64,000 nucleotides of DNA from Symsagittifera roscoffensis. Lineage: Eukaryota; Xenacoelomorpha; Acoela; Convolutidae. The position numbers and the translations under genes are program-made. How positions within the stretch are numbered: position 1 is the first letter of the stretch; every line of letters begins with the position of its first letter. The notes beneath the pieces are model-generated. The model had not been told where the DNA came from. It saw only the letters and a program-made list of their open reading frames with translations, and did no database searches. The DNA lies in contig NC_087068.1 in NCBI RefSeq assembly GCF_963678635.1, positions 50,051,724 to 50,115,723 on the forward strand, given 5' to 3'. Below, piece after piece: positions 29,143 through 39,107 of the stretch.

Positions 29143-29876
29143 GGCGATTTAGAGGGTTCTATCATGTCGTATTCAAGCAACATTTCTACTTCCGCTCGGC
29201 ACGCTTCCGATTTGTGTGGCGTTATTCGTCTTGCGCCTTCCCTATGGGGAACGGCGCCCTCTTCTAGTTCGATTTCGTGTTCGACGAAATTACAGCAACC
29301 GATATCCGCCTTATGTTTTGAAAATACATCTGCGTTTCGATTTAGGAGGTCCCGCAATTTTTCGAAATCTCCCTCACCTATTTTCCCTTTTAAATGTTCT
29401 ATCTCTGGCAAAACCGGTTTGTCAGATTCTAGTTCATATGACGAGGGGCGTTCCGGAAAATTCGAGCAGCTTGATAAGCCGTCGTCCGTTTCAGATTTCA
29501 TTGAAAACAATTTATGAATAGATTTTATTTCATCAATCCTCTTTAAAATTTTATCTTTATTGGCATGATAAGGACAGTCTTTCACACTATATTTCTTCAA
29601 GTTTTGTGTCTCCTCATAGTCGGTCCTCATCGGCAAAGCGTAGCCAAGCTTCTTTCCACGCTGGATTGAAACCGTGGTGTCCAGTGTGTTCAACAACACA
29701 CTGACACACAGTCCGTTTCGCGTTACCGAGAAGCTCCGGCCTAAAATCACCGAACTCTGACTATTTGGTTTCGGTACTAAGCAAACCTGTATACTATCAC
29801 TTAACGAATTCAAATTTCTCATTCTAAAAATTAATACCACAGCCTGTCCTGGTTTTAATTTTACTTTTCTATCCAA
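29061..29876 (-). pseudogene. Reverse transcriptase N-terminal segment (polyprotein A)
   Basis: Residues 1-170 continue the Pol linker. The end is the start of the RT fingers: an H-E-I-E-L-E-E-G segment, then R-R-I-T-P-H-K, a V-E-M-L-L-E-Y-D-M-I-E-P-S-K-S-P-W-A motif and VVMAKKK, all classic for Ty3/gypsy RT. The first codon of this open segment is TTG, so it is not an independent gene but the Pol frame after the +1 shift. It loses frame at a G5 run (29104-29108): the next RT motif continues in another frame, as expected from a one-base loss in the run. That could be a mutation or a homopolymer consensus error. Confidence 0.8.
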
Positions 29877-31314
29877 AAAAATTGGTAACCTTGTTTTCGT
29901 CTGTTATTATCCTATTAATTGGTCTCTTAACATACTTTCGGTCCGGGTTTCTAATCCGTATCAGACCGTTGTTCAAGTCAATCATCACGCCAAAATTCCT
30001 GACAAAATCTCTGCCCAAGCTGAATTGGTCGGCGTCGTCCAAATTCTCTACCACCAGGAAGCTCATCCAAAGATCCCGTCCTCCCATGTGGAGGACCGTT
30101 ATTGGTGTTCTTCCGGCTACGTAGATAGCTCCTCGATTGGCGGCGGCCAGTCGGAGATTCGTTGGAATTAGATCTTCCCGCGTGAAGCCCATTCTTTCCC
30201 AAGTTTTTATCGGCATCACACTCACTACCGCTCCTGTGTCCAGAAGCCCTGTGACTCCGATTTTTGTTCCGTTGGTGTCTAGCAGATGTGCGGTCACATC
30301 TGCTTCATATCCAATGTGTACTGCGTCTTGTTCCATCACGGCGTCATGGCCTATTGACATCTGTTCATTTTGTTCTCCTAAACTGTCCACTATGTTGTTT
30401 AAGGCTTCTTCTAGTGCTGCCCCGTTATTCACGAGTGGCGGTGCAACCCTGTCGGTCCCAGGTAGCTTCGTGCTGGTCGAGATCCGGGCCTTGACTCTCT
30501 GTCTCGACGTCTTTTCCTTATCTTTTTTAGGATCCGCTGACGCGTTGCCTAGCCCTCTGGTTCTACTCTCTCCAGTTTGTGGCTCTGAACTTGTCATAAT
30601 CGCGAAGTCTTTTGACTGGCCCGGTGTGTTTGCCTCTTTGCTTATCGTTGTCACTACACCAAATTTGTCCATGGTTCCAGTCTCTCTTCCGACGTATGCC
30701 TCATTCTCCTGGATCGAACTATTGAGGCTGACTTGAGATCCAAAGTCCCCTTGCTCCTCTTCATCCTCTTCCTCCTGGGATTCACCTTCGTTTCCTGCGC
30801 CTCTTCCCATGGTGAATGGAAAGATGTATCCGAAGGTGTTCTTCATTCTTTCTGAGAACGATGATGACGTTGTTTGTTTCCCAGTTCCGCCTGCCATCAT
30901 AGTGTTGTCTGTCGGAGATCTTCTCGTTGCCGCTATTTCAGTTGAGATGTCGGACAGTTCCGACATCTCTTCTCGATCCAGTGTCCCGGTGGAAGTGGCA
31001 AAATCATGACCTTGTTCTACCGGAGTAGATTCACTTGCCAGCCTTCTGCATCTCCCTTCCAGTCCATGTACTTCCTGGTTGTCGTTCATGGCATGGTCTG
31101 TGTTGACCTCCACTTCTAACAGTTCTTTACGCTCTTCTGAGGTCTTCTGACTTCTCGTTTCAACCATTCTGCCTGAAACCGTCTCCCCTTTGTCGGACCG
31201 GGATCGCTTGATCCAATCCACAAAAGGATCGGTCATCGTTTTTCTTTGCTTTTCAGGTATGAATTTCCTAGAGCTATTACCTCGTTTTGGTATCCTTGAC
31301 TTGTCTAGACTCAT
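29869..31314 (-). CDS. Polyprotein A, N-terminal part: aspartic protease
   Basis: This 481-aa ORF starts at an ATG 16 bases after the 83-bp repeat. Residues 1-330 are low-complexity, Ser/Glu/Arg-rich and acidic, with no zinc knuckle or recognisable Gag fold. Residues ~340-450 form a retropepsin-like protease with the LLDTGA active site followed by VVSVMP, and later an F-S-L-G-R-D-F segment typical of the C-terminal half of gypsy proteases. The ORF stops at 29869 next to a T7 run (29875-29881 on the minus strand); the RT frame is +1 relative to this one. One T fewer would make them continuous. It may be a programmed +1 shift or an indel. There is no conventional Gag here, so structural functions may lie in the N-terminal region or in polyprotein B. 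Confidence 0.85.
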   Translation of the reverse strand: MSLDKSRIPKRGNSSRKFIPEKQRKTMTDPFVDWIKRSRSDKGETVSGRMVETRSQKTSEERKELLEVEVNTDHAMNDNQEVHGLEGRCRRLASESTPVEQGHDFATSTGTLDREEMSELSDISTEIAATRRSPTDNTMMAGGTGKQTTSSSFSERMKNTFGYIFPFTMGRGAGNEGESQEEEDEEEQGDFGSQVSLNSSIQENEAYVGRETGTMDKFGVVTTISKEANTPGQSKDFAIMTSSEPQTGESRTRGLGNASADPKKDKEKTSRQRVKARISTSTKLPGTDRVAPPLVNNGAALEEALNNIVDSLGEQNEQMSIGHDAVMEQDAVHIGYEADVTAHLLDTNGTKIGVTGLLDTGAVVSVMPIKTWERMGFTREDLIPTNLRLAAANRGAIYVAGRTPITVLHMGGRDLWMSFLVVENLDDADQFSLGRDFVRNFGVMIDLNNGLIRIRNPDRKYVKRPINRIITDENKVTNFFG

Positions 31315-31329
31315 TCTCTATTTGTCACT

Positions 31330-31412
31330 TCTTAATAACCTAACACATAACATAACATAACATAACACATATTACATACAACTTAGTCTTTGGCCTAACA
31401 CTCTCTCGCACA
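31330..31412 (-). repeat. 83-bp internal direct repeat, copy 1 (before polyprotein A)
   Basis: It is identical over 83 bp to 24048-24130. On the minus strand it ends 16 bases before the ATG of the protease ORF. The minus-strand sequence has four TGTTA/TTATG-type units and then TGTGTTAG|GTTATTAAG, which resembles a 3' splice site. A copy before each polyprotein suggests a shared expression signal: a splice acceptor, internal promoter or ribosome entry. Confidence 0.85.
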
Positions 31413-32780
31413 GAAGGCCTATACTCTTCTAGTTCAATGCAAAAGACCCGATCTAAAACGCTTTAGTTGAAAAAATTTGAGAAAAACTATACTACCTGTA
31501 CCCCTCCGGATTGATGAATCCACCAAATCAAACACGTCAAGTTCGATTTCTCTGTAACCCGGAAGGCTTTCGAGTAGCGGGTTTTAAAAATTGTAGATTC
31601 ACTAGTGGACGTTGTCCGAACAACTATTTTTACTGTTGTAATTCAAAAATTTCAAAAAATTTTCTGAATTTATAGTGTTTCGTTTTCTCAAAAATCACGA
31701 AATTTCGGTTTTCAGTACCAAAATAGTTCCAACCACTTTCGAACTGAACTTTACCGGTTCTATATATTATGGTAGTGCAGTTACGATGTAACACACTAAC
31801 TTAGCGCTTTTTTCCGTTTCAAAAAATATCGATATCTCAAAAATCGCGACTTGTGGGGGATCAAAATATCGCTATTTTGACCCTAAAAACCGGTCTACTT
31901 TCTGTGTTTTTCACTGAAAAACGGTATAAGAGTATTAATATAGGCTATATTAGTAATAATATTAGTAATACTATACCCCTCCGGGTTTGTTTAATATCCG
32001 AATTAAGGTGCTTAACTCGGATATTCGCAGTTCGGTGAAGGGTCACTACAGTGCAGCACTGTCGAGCCCCCCACAGATTACTATCTTAATTTTTGTACCA
32101 AAAGGGATACAAAACTTGTTAACGATACCCAACAGTCGATTGTTGTTGTCGTTGAGCCCCTTGTTGCTCCTTGTACTGCTTGCCGGATCAGTCTTCTCCC
32201 AAGACCCCTCCGAAATGAGCGCAAATCAGCTGACCCTTCCGGATTGAGCGCAATTTATCATTAACGTGCTTTAATGCTCAAATAACCCTACAGTACAAGC
32301 CTCACAAACGGGCTACAAAAATGATCGTAACGATCCTGACTGATATAAATGCCTGTAACAACAATATATCTATCAACAACAAACGGGAGGGTCGGATCAC
32401 ATCTTGTCTGGGGGGATGATTTCTACTTATTTTTTTACTTTTTTACTGTTTTTGGTTTTTTCGGTTATTTTTTTATGTTTTTTGTTTTTCTTGGGTACTA
32501 TACTACTTTATGTTTGGTTTTGTATATATTTTTAAGTGTTTTTGGTCACAAACCTCTCATGGAGCGAGGGAATGGCCGATCCCCCCACCCTTCCTGATTC
32601 GTGAATTTTCGGTCTTAACTAAGTTAAAAAGCTATTCACGGTAATCCGGAAGGCTTCCGCGTTCCGAACTACCCTTCCGCCCCGGCGGTTTAGGCCTTTT
32701 AAGCGCGTTAATGTGAGCATCCGCTCGGCGCGGAGTGCTCGTTAACGGTTCTGCCGGTCATGATGTTAAAAAAGAATATT
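31413..32780 (-). other. 5' leader with repeated CCTTCCGGATT hairpin modules
   Basis: About 1.4 kb of non-coding leader lies between the PBS and the first 83-bp repeat. Versions of the LTR hairpin recur: near 31499-31572 (ccctccggatt ... acccggaaggct), near 31978-32045 (weaker), and near 32588-32653 (cccttcctgatt ... aatccggaaggct). A lone cttccggattgag occurs at 32238. These look like repeated structured RNA modules related to the LTR, possibly for packaging or translation; that role is inference. The short plus-strand ORFs here have no support. Confidence 0.5.
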
Positions 32781-32794
32781 ACCCAGGAGCGCCA
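32781..32794 (-). other. Candidate primer-binding site
   Basis: Twelve bases inside the 5' LTR the minus strand reads TGGCGCTCCTGGGT. It begins TGG, the complement of a tRNA 3' CCA, and would pair with a tRNA ending ACCCAGGAGCGCCA. I cannot assign the tRNA. Most PBS sites start 0-12 bases from the LTR, so the location fits. Confidence 0.4.
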
Positions 32795-32806
32795 TAAAAA
32801 CATGTA

Positions 32807-33724
32807 TGTAACATTCGCCCGGAAGATACATATCGACGGAAAATAAAACTAAGTCCTAAGACGACTGGCTAACGTCTAAACAGAGCTTTATATGCTTTTC
32901 ACCGTCTCTACCAAGCCAGTACTTTTGGTGGTCTTTTCTAACATCGGGTCGACAAAAAACGTTACTGCTTTCGGCTTCGGTCAAAACACTCAAATTAACT
33001 TAATTACATGCAGGAATAGTGAGCTCATGGCTGGGTCTCAGTATCCCCAGACCACGAGGTCACTCCTAAAAACAGGGTTACTACTATTTAATATATTATT
33101 ATTGTTTTTGTTCAGGTGATAAAAATTATCATCTCCATCGAAGATGGATCAACCCTTTCCCCCAACTCCTAGCTTCTCATCCTTATCAAAATGAATCCAG
33201 TTGTTAATTAAATTCAAATCAGGACATGACAAGAAGCTAAAAGTTTATATAAAAGAATAAAAGTTTCAGTTCCGAAACCCTTCCGGATTCTTGAATCCAC
33301 TGAATCAAGCTCGTTAATCTTGACTTCTTCGTAATCCGGAAGGCTATCTTCCACCCTTCACCGTTGTCTGCAACGGCCTTGCAACTTTTGTAGCGACACA
33401 ATAGTTGCAACTCGGAACGTCCTTCTGTTTTTCTCTGTTGTTCTTCTATCACAATCTTCGTTGTTTTCGTCAGTGCGACTATCGTTCTTCTGTCGCTTTT
33501 CAGCTTTTCTGCCAAAATGGCCGTTTCTGACGTTTCTCAGAAATGTTACGTAATCACTTCGAAAATTTAAAATTTAGCAATTTCCGAATCCTTCAACCTT
33601 CACGTTTTGTTCAATCGTTCGAATTACGTTCTTAATCCTTCAAAATCACCAACTCGGAAGGCTCACTGCTAAAAATTCGAAATCTGCAGAGATTGCATTT
33701 TGTCCATTCTGGTCGAATGTCACA
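32807..33724 (-). repeat. 5' LTR of giant element
   Basis: This 918-bp copy is nearly identical to 13074-13990. On the minus strand it starts TGTGACATTCGACC and ends GGGCGAATGTTACA, so the ends form a 14-bp imperfect inverted repeat (TGTRACATTCGMCC) with the usual TG...CA termini. It contains a strong inverted repeat around 33281-33346 with CCTTCCGGATT/AATCCGGAAGG arms that could fold in RNA. It lies upstream of the leader and protease ORF, so it should carry the promoter for the whole element. Confidence 0.9.
33244..33251 (-). promoter_or_regulatory. TATA-like box in the 5' LTR
   Basis: The minus strand reads TATATAAA about 470 bases into the LTR, a position compatible with the end of U3. 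The same octamer is kept in the 3' LTR (13510-13517). Assignment as the core promoter is inference; no transcript evidence is available. Confidence 0.3.
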
Positions 33725-35828
33725 TTTCAACTTTTTCACCTCGATCTGATAAGCAATAAGCTTTCTAACTTAAGTGTTCTCTGGAATCTAGCTTACGCCC
33801 ACTTCAAAAAGGACGCTTGCTTTTAACAAATAAAAGATAAAAAACGGTTTGAGTCATCAGTCAGGCTAGAAACTCTTGACCTATAAAAAGCTATTTTAGT
33901 AAACTCTTTCTTGAAACTTGTATCAGCCTTCAAAATGTATCTGTCTCTTGCATCAAGAGAAAAAGCAGAAAGAACATTTCCTCTCATGTGACAATTATGC
34001 CGCACCTAACACAACATAAGTTCTAATAACGTAATACATTGATACAACATGACACAAGGTAATACATAACACTAGTCCTAAACTTAAACGCTACCTTCGT
34101 GTTTTTGTATTTCCCCAGTCCTAGCTACAGAACCAGGTGTACTAATGCTTTAGTCTATTTTTTGCAAAATATCTTAGCACTAATACTTGTTGTTATCAGG
34201 GTTAACCTCGGGTCAAGCTCAGAAAAAATTCTAGTAGTTTCAGTTATAAAACAATCTGCTCTTTTTCTTGTGGAGCCGACGGGTATGATCTTGTACGGAT
34301 GATCTTGTATGATCTTGAACGGGTAGCATCTTGTGAAGATGACGGGTATGATGGCGTATAGATCTCTAGAGTTCAATCTGATTCTTTTGGGATCGAAGAT
34401 GGGCCTGGAAATTTCTATCAGTTGCCTTTCTTGCAGAAAATTACTTAGACGAGTGAGTGCCGACACCACATGCTCAGGGTCAACAACGATCTGGTCACTG
34501 GTTTTCCTTCACAGGAAGCCCAAGGATTTGCCGGGGATGTGTGACACGGTAGAAGGGGAAGTCGCCAACCCCTCAAACACCTCCCCGAACCACCCCCCTC
34601 CCCCCACCCCACACCAGCTAAGGTCCCTGTATGAACAGGAATTCCCCATTCTGATACTATCGTTTGAAGTCCGATTCTAGTCTCGTCTTGAAGCTCGTGT
34701 CTCTCTTTATGCAGATTGCACTCGTCTGGTTGGACGAGATAAAGTCTTTGTCTGTTATGATTTTGTTATCGGCAAATTCATTTTAAAATTCAAATGTTTC
34801 TTAAACGTTCAGCCTATGGTCCGTCCCTTCACATTCTGGTTCTGGTTCTAGGCAACCCAACAATCTCAAATCTCACCTCTTTTAGCTTCTTTTTTATAAG
34901 TCTTTCGGTGTGGGTAAGTCCTAACCCCAGTTTCCAGAAAAAAAAACTTTTTCCACGTACCCATCGATGGTCGCGCTTTTAGATTGATCGATGGTATTCG
35001 TTCGTAATAGTTGGTCTTCTGCTATCCAGTCGATCTGGTGTTACCTGCACTGATGAACTTCTCTGCAGACGATTCCACCTCCCGCAACGTGACTCCTGGT
35101 TACTTATCTGCTCTGTCGTCGTGCATCCATTCCAGTACTCTCAATATGGTTTGCTCCCTTCTGTCAAGTTCATCCTGTTCCAAATCAATTTCTGCTCTTT
35201 TCTACAACCACCGTGACCGTTGTTTTTTTGGTGAACTCGTGGGGTCTTATCTTGTCTATCAGAAGAAAGTGATCCTCATATCTATATCTATTATAGCTCA
35301 TCATGTTGGTCTTTCTTCTCCCTCTTCGTCTAGTTGTCATTGCCAAGGGTTTATTCGGCTCTACCGTCTTCGGTTTCTCAATCTGCTCGGGCTCGTTACA
35401 ATCTTCATTTGATGCAGCCTCTATTTTTTTTCTCTCATCCTCGTGTTCTCATTCCCATCGTTCTTTTCTTTGGTTCGCTTTTTCTTTGATCTCAAATATC
35501 CGATACACTGCAAGATATTCTAGACCTTCTATGTCCTTAGATATGCACCAGTCTTCCTGCTAGGGTACGTGCGGTTTCATGTTCTAGTAATGGGCAGCCC
35601 TCCCTGAACTCAGTCGATAGAATCTTTCCTGTTGGTGGACTTCAAGGATCTCAAAAGGATCTCTCCCTTTCTTTAACAATTTCCTTTTGCCGTTTGGGGG
35701 ATTCGCGTTCTGGAACACCCACACGTTTTGACCAACTGAGTATGGTTTCGATCCCATGATCTTTTGATCAGTCTTTCTCTCTTTTCGCAGCTGTGCCTGA
35801 GCTGTGTTACGTCTGCACAGATAATTTA
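33725..35828 (-). pseudogene. Relic element: Pol C-terminus and macrodomain, right of the insertion
   Basis: This is a decayed minus-strand relative of polyprotein A. At 35560-35828 it matches the integrase tail of the giant element (YSVG-VWVFQN and F-Y-R-L-S-S-G-R equivalents) with stops and shifts. The macrodomain part (34155-34469) keeps LTRLSNFLQERQ, RPIFDPKRIRLNS and AIIPVIF. It breaks sharply at ~35829, where unrelated AT-rich DNA begins. The left side joins, across the giant insertion, to 13073. Plus-strand ORFs at 34333-35563 are shadows. Confidence 0.8.
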
Positions 35829-37644
35829 TGGGAGTAAATCACTGTGTAAAAAGCGAAACAGTCTCTGATTAAGTAAGGCTTGTAGCTTGGTTTTTGGATT
35901 GCAATAGCGAGATAGAAAATATTTTGTAATTTAAGAGAGGGCTTTGACATGAACAAACTTTAAACAACTCAGTCATCTCTCCTCGGACAATTCTGGCTCA
36001 TTTCCAAAACTTTATGTTTCTCCCTCGATTAGTGGAGACCCTGAAATTGGCAAACTTTTCTTGAACAAAAATTGTGTCATTTTTTTGCCGAAACCAAACA
36101 TGAACCCACTTAATATTAGTATATATTGGCGCCAAAGACGCCTTCAGAAAAATTTTAGGGTCCGTCACCAAAAATGGTAAATGGGTATCTCAAAACAGTA
36201 CAAAGGGGGACCCTTTGGGTCGGCAGGGGGTCGAATGCCTGAAGAGGGGCTGGGCGTCCAGACCCCCGCCCCCCAAATATTTATATATAGTTTTTGGGAC
36301 CAGCTGCGCTTCAGGGTCAACCCCATATTCTGACAGAATCAAGAGACTCTTTTTTTTCTGGTCAATTTTGTTGTCATATTGACCTTTGAGTGAGGCCAGG
36401 GCAAGGTGGTGCAGATTTTAAGCGATCATGCACGGCAGTTTTGAGGTTCGAGCCCATCAGGAAGCGAGCATGATCACCAACGGAAGCATGAACAATCAAG
36501 GTTGTGAGCAGCCTGGGAGAAGAAAAGAGCGAATTTAGCAAAAGTTTGCAACCCAAATGCTAGCTTACTTCCTGACTAGAGGGTCGGCATTTTTTTGCCG
36601 TCGATTCAAACAATTGCGCAAAGAGCGCGGATCCGGTTTATGTTTTATGTTCAACCGCGAATTTTCGATGCTGTAGACTGGGACGGAAAATGGACCTCCT
36701 CGTTTTGGCATTGAATTTTAGTCGAGTTGTTTTTTCTCTTGTAACTACTTTTCCGAGCGGTGGAAAAGACAAAATTGGAAGTTCAAGCTCTATTCATTTC
36801 ACTGAGAGAAATGTTACTTTTTCCCCAAACCTAAAATAAGGAAAAAAGTGAGTGCGAACTAATTTTGAATAGAATCCTCGATTTTAGATTCGCAGCTCAG
36901 CGTGTTCCGCTTTTATCCCGCACGCAACTTGATTAAGTTCATTTTCCCTCACTGAGTGGGTAGTAACTTACGTTTCATTATTTTCGATTATTTTCTGCTC
37001 AATTTAAAAAAATAACAACTTGCGGTTTTCATTACGTTCACTCATTTGATCCACTAACTACAACGTAGACCTTATTTGTCTAAATCGTCAATTAAACAAT
37101 TTTACATCATTAAATATTCACGCTCACCTCTTCTCTTGCTTGCCATTTTTTTTCTATTTTGTAGATCAATTGTAAATCAATTGAGCGAAAAACACGAAGA
37201 GTCAGTTCGAGTCCGCGATAAGTCAGTTCATTCCCCCCCTTTTTTTTACTTTGATCGATTAGAAATTACTTAACCATTTTGAATAAACGTGTCTTGAACG
37301 TCTCTCAATTTATTTATTGTGTTTAAGCATAACAGACTGTTTCGTGTACGCGCAGGGGCTTTAGCGGAGCAGCCATACAAACAACTATTGGTTATCAACC
37401 TATCTTCAAAAGTGTATATCCTTTGTTTTTTTTGTTCGTTTTTAACTTGTTTAGCCCATATGGTAACGCGAGTGACTGTTGAACCGAATTTAGCGGCTTT
37501 TATCCATGATGAAATTGTTTAGAATGGTATGGCATTAAGGCGATGTAATTTTGGCGCACACAGAAAAAAAAATCGGATGCACCCTCGCGCTTTGGCTAGC
37601 AACTTCATTCCAATTTTCTTGTTCAGAAAAAGCTATAAGCTTAC
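35829..37644. other. Intergenic or intronic AT-rich DNA with a MITE fragment
   Basis: Begins where the relic stops. At 36128-36262 it has a stretch (ggcgccaaagacgcc ... cagggggtcgaa) related to the hAT-type MITE at 55901-56291, without recognisable ends. The minus-strand frame 36374-36556 follows a good acceptor-like cttctcccag but matches nothing I know. Downstream exons of the prolyl 4-hydroxylase would be expected here but I did not find them. Confidence 0.4.
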
Positions 37645-38877
37645 GTAAATTGCCAGTGGTAAGGTTTCTAGCACTGATATTGTACACTTCTTGTAGTCTT
37701 AGCATGGCCATAGCAGTTTTGACCAGATCTTCGTCTGGGGTAGTATGGTCATCTATGGTCTTTCTGATAAATCTCAATCTGTTCATTAAGGTCGGATCAA
37801 GTTTGCTATCAATGATGTCCATCAGTTCATGGTAGAAAACAGTTATAGCCCTAATAAAAATAAGTTACATTTAAAAATCGAAAAAATTGCTATATTTTTG
37901 AACTTGAGTCGTGCTTGAATCGAAGCATTTTTCTACTATTCGGTTTTTCAGGTATCCCTACTACCCCCGATGCTAAATTCTGTTTTGTTTCACTTTATCT
38001 TGAGCTCTACTTGCCTTGACATTCTCGGCCAAACTTTGTTGAACTTGTATAGCATCAGGTACTAAAAAGACACCAATCAGAGTAAACTTTTTCACGACTC
38101 GGAACGAAAGTAAAATTATTTCCAAATTGATTTTCCAAATTGACACCAAATTGATTTCCGAGCCCTCTTAAAAGAATACCAAAAGGATGGTCAGGGGGTC
38201 AAAATCCTGAGGTTTAAGAGTTTGAGAGGCAACCTTTCCCACCACCACCTCTGAATCCGCTACTATATTAACCAAACTCCGCCCAATTCCCACGTCCGAC
38301 CCAAATCTTGGCTATGCAATTCAAAATTTGAAGGCTGGTTGTGTTAACCTGGTTGATGGCATGAAAATGGATAGCGTCACTTCGATTCCACTGATTCAGA
38401 AGAGGTGTTGTGAAGGCTCTCTCTGGATCCTGACTTCTAATCACGTCCTAAAATTTCAGACACTATTGGAGAAAAAAGTCAGTTGACTCCGATTTCATTA
38501 GGTGAAGAAAACTACATAAGGGTTGTTCTGGAATTTTCAGAAAAAATTAGAGAGAGAGAGCGCGAGAGGAAGGAGAGAAGGTGTTTAAAGGGGGCGTTAA
38601 TTTTAGATGTCGTGTTCGTGTTTAAACAACCCTCTTCGTCAAAAAACTCTGCCGCAAACCGGTCAATTGAGGTGATAAATTTACTCACAGAAAAAGTGAC
38701 AGCCCTCTCGTCGTTTAAGAGAATCCGTATCTCTTGGCACAGTTTCTGATCGATCAGAAATAGGATCGATATCTCTTCACTCGAGACGTAAATGTTATCT
38801 CCCGCTTGACTAGTAAAGCGATACGAAAGCCATATCATCAAACACTGAATCCAAGTTTTCCCGAAGCACATTGTCAA
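37645..38877 (-). CDS. Prolyl 4-hydroxylase alpha subunit, 5' exons (N-terminal dimerisation domain)
   Basis: Four exons fit in phase on the minus strand: 38689-38877 (63 codons, hydrophobic signal-like start, donor GTGAGT), 38349-38447 (33 codons, phase 0 to 0), 38015-38061 (47 nt, phase 0 to 2, with a GC donor, GCAAGT) and 37645-37850 (206 nt, donor GTAAGC). The last exon has TPDEDLVKTAMAMLRLQEVYNI and N-L-T-T-G-N-L, which match the hallmark D-E-D-x-x-x-A-A-x-x-L-L-R-L-Q-x-x-Y segment of collagen prolyl 4-hydroxylase alpha N-termini. The enzyme hydroxylates procollagen prolines in the ER. Downstream substrate-binding and catalytic exons are not found in the window, so the gene is partial or broken. 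Exons 1-3 rest on phase and weak similarity; exon 4 is strong. Confidence 0.6.
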
Positions 38878-39107
38878 TTCAGAATTGATTCTGCAGTTTC
38901 GGAATAATACACTGTCTTATTTGCAATCAAATTAAAGGTTTTTACAAATGATCTTTGAAAAATATTTGCTGAAAAATAATTTTTTGTTGCTGACTCATGA
39001 TCGCCTAGTTACAACATACTACATTGTCCCGAATACTCAAAAACTAAACAAAATTTCATTCACGTATTAGAGATGACTTACGAAAAATTCAAGAATGTCG
39101 AATGCGA

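Larger units (their letters stand above)
13074..33724 (-). mobile_element. Giant (20.65 kb) Ty3/gypsy-like LTR retroelement with two polyproteins
   Basis: Two near-identical ~917-bp direct repeats (13074-13990 and 32807-33724) start TG and end CA and bound 18.8 kb of minus-strand coding DNA. The order is protease, RT, RNase H, integrase, macrodomain, then a second ~9-kb polyprotein containing an SGNH hydrolase. The outside flanks join into one continuous sequence: the left flank ends 'cttttcagttt', the right flank starts 'tttcaactttttc', and the uninterrupted version is present at 11035-11062. So this is one insertion. The apparent target duplication is only 'ttt'; gypsy elements usually give 4-6 bp, so it may have been altered. 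By eye the LTRs differ at about 12 substitutions and one indel. Frameshifts and stops in both polyproteins make this copy probably non-autonomous. The coding part is visibly richer in GC than the host DNA to the right. Confidence 0.9.

Noticed and set aside
31330-31412. The 83-bp repeats as very short LTRs of a separate 7.3-kb element (24048-31412)
   Set aside because: They do not have clear TG...CA ends or an adjacent PBS, no target duplication flanks them, and true LTRs enclose both polyproteins; but a nested element cannot be wholly excluded.
36374-36556. Possible prolyl 4-hydroxylase exon after cttctcccag
   Set aside because: The phase needed after exon 37645-37850 meets a stop after a few codons, and the open frame does not match the family.
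37319-37522. Possible plus-strand terminal exons ending AAFIHDEIV
   Set aside because: Protein-like composition, but the only GT-AG pair leaves the two pieces out of phase and I recognise no family.
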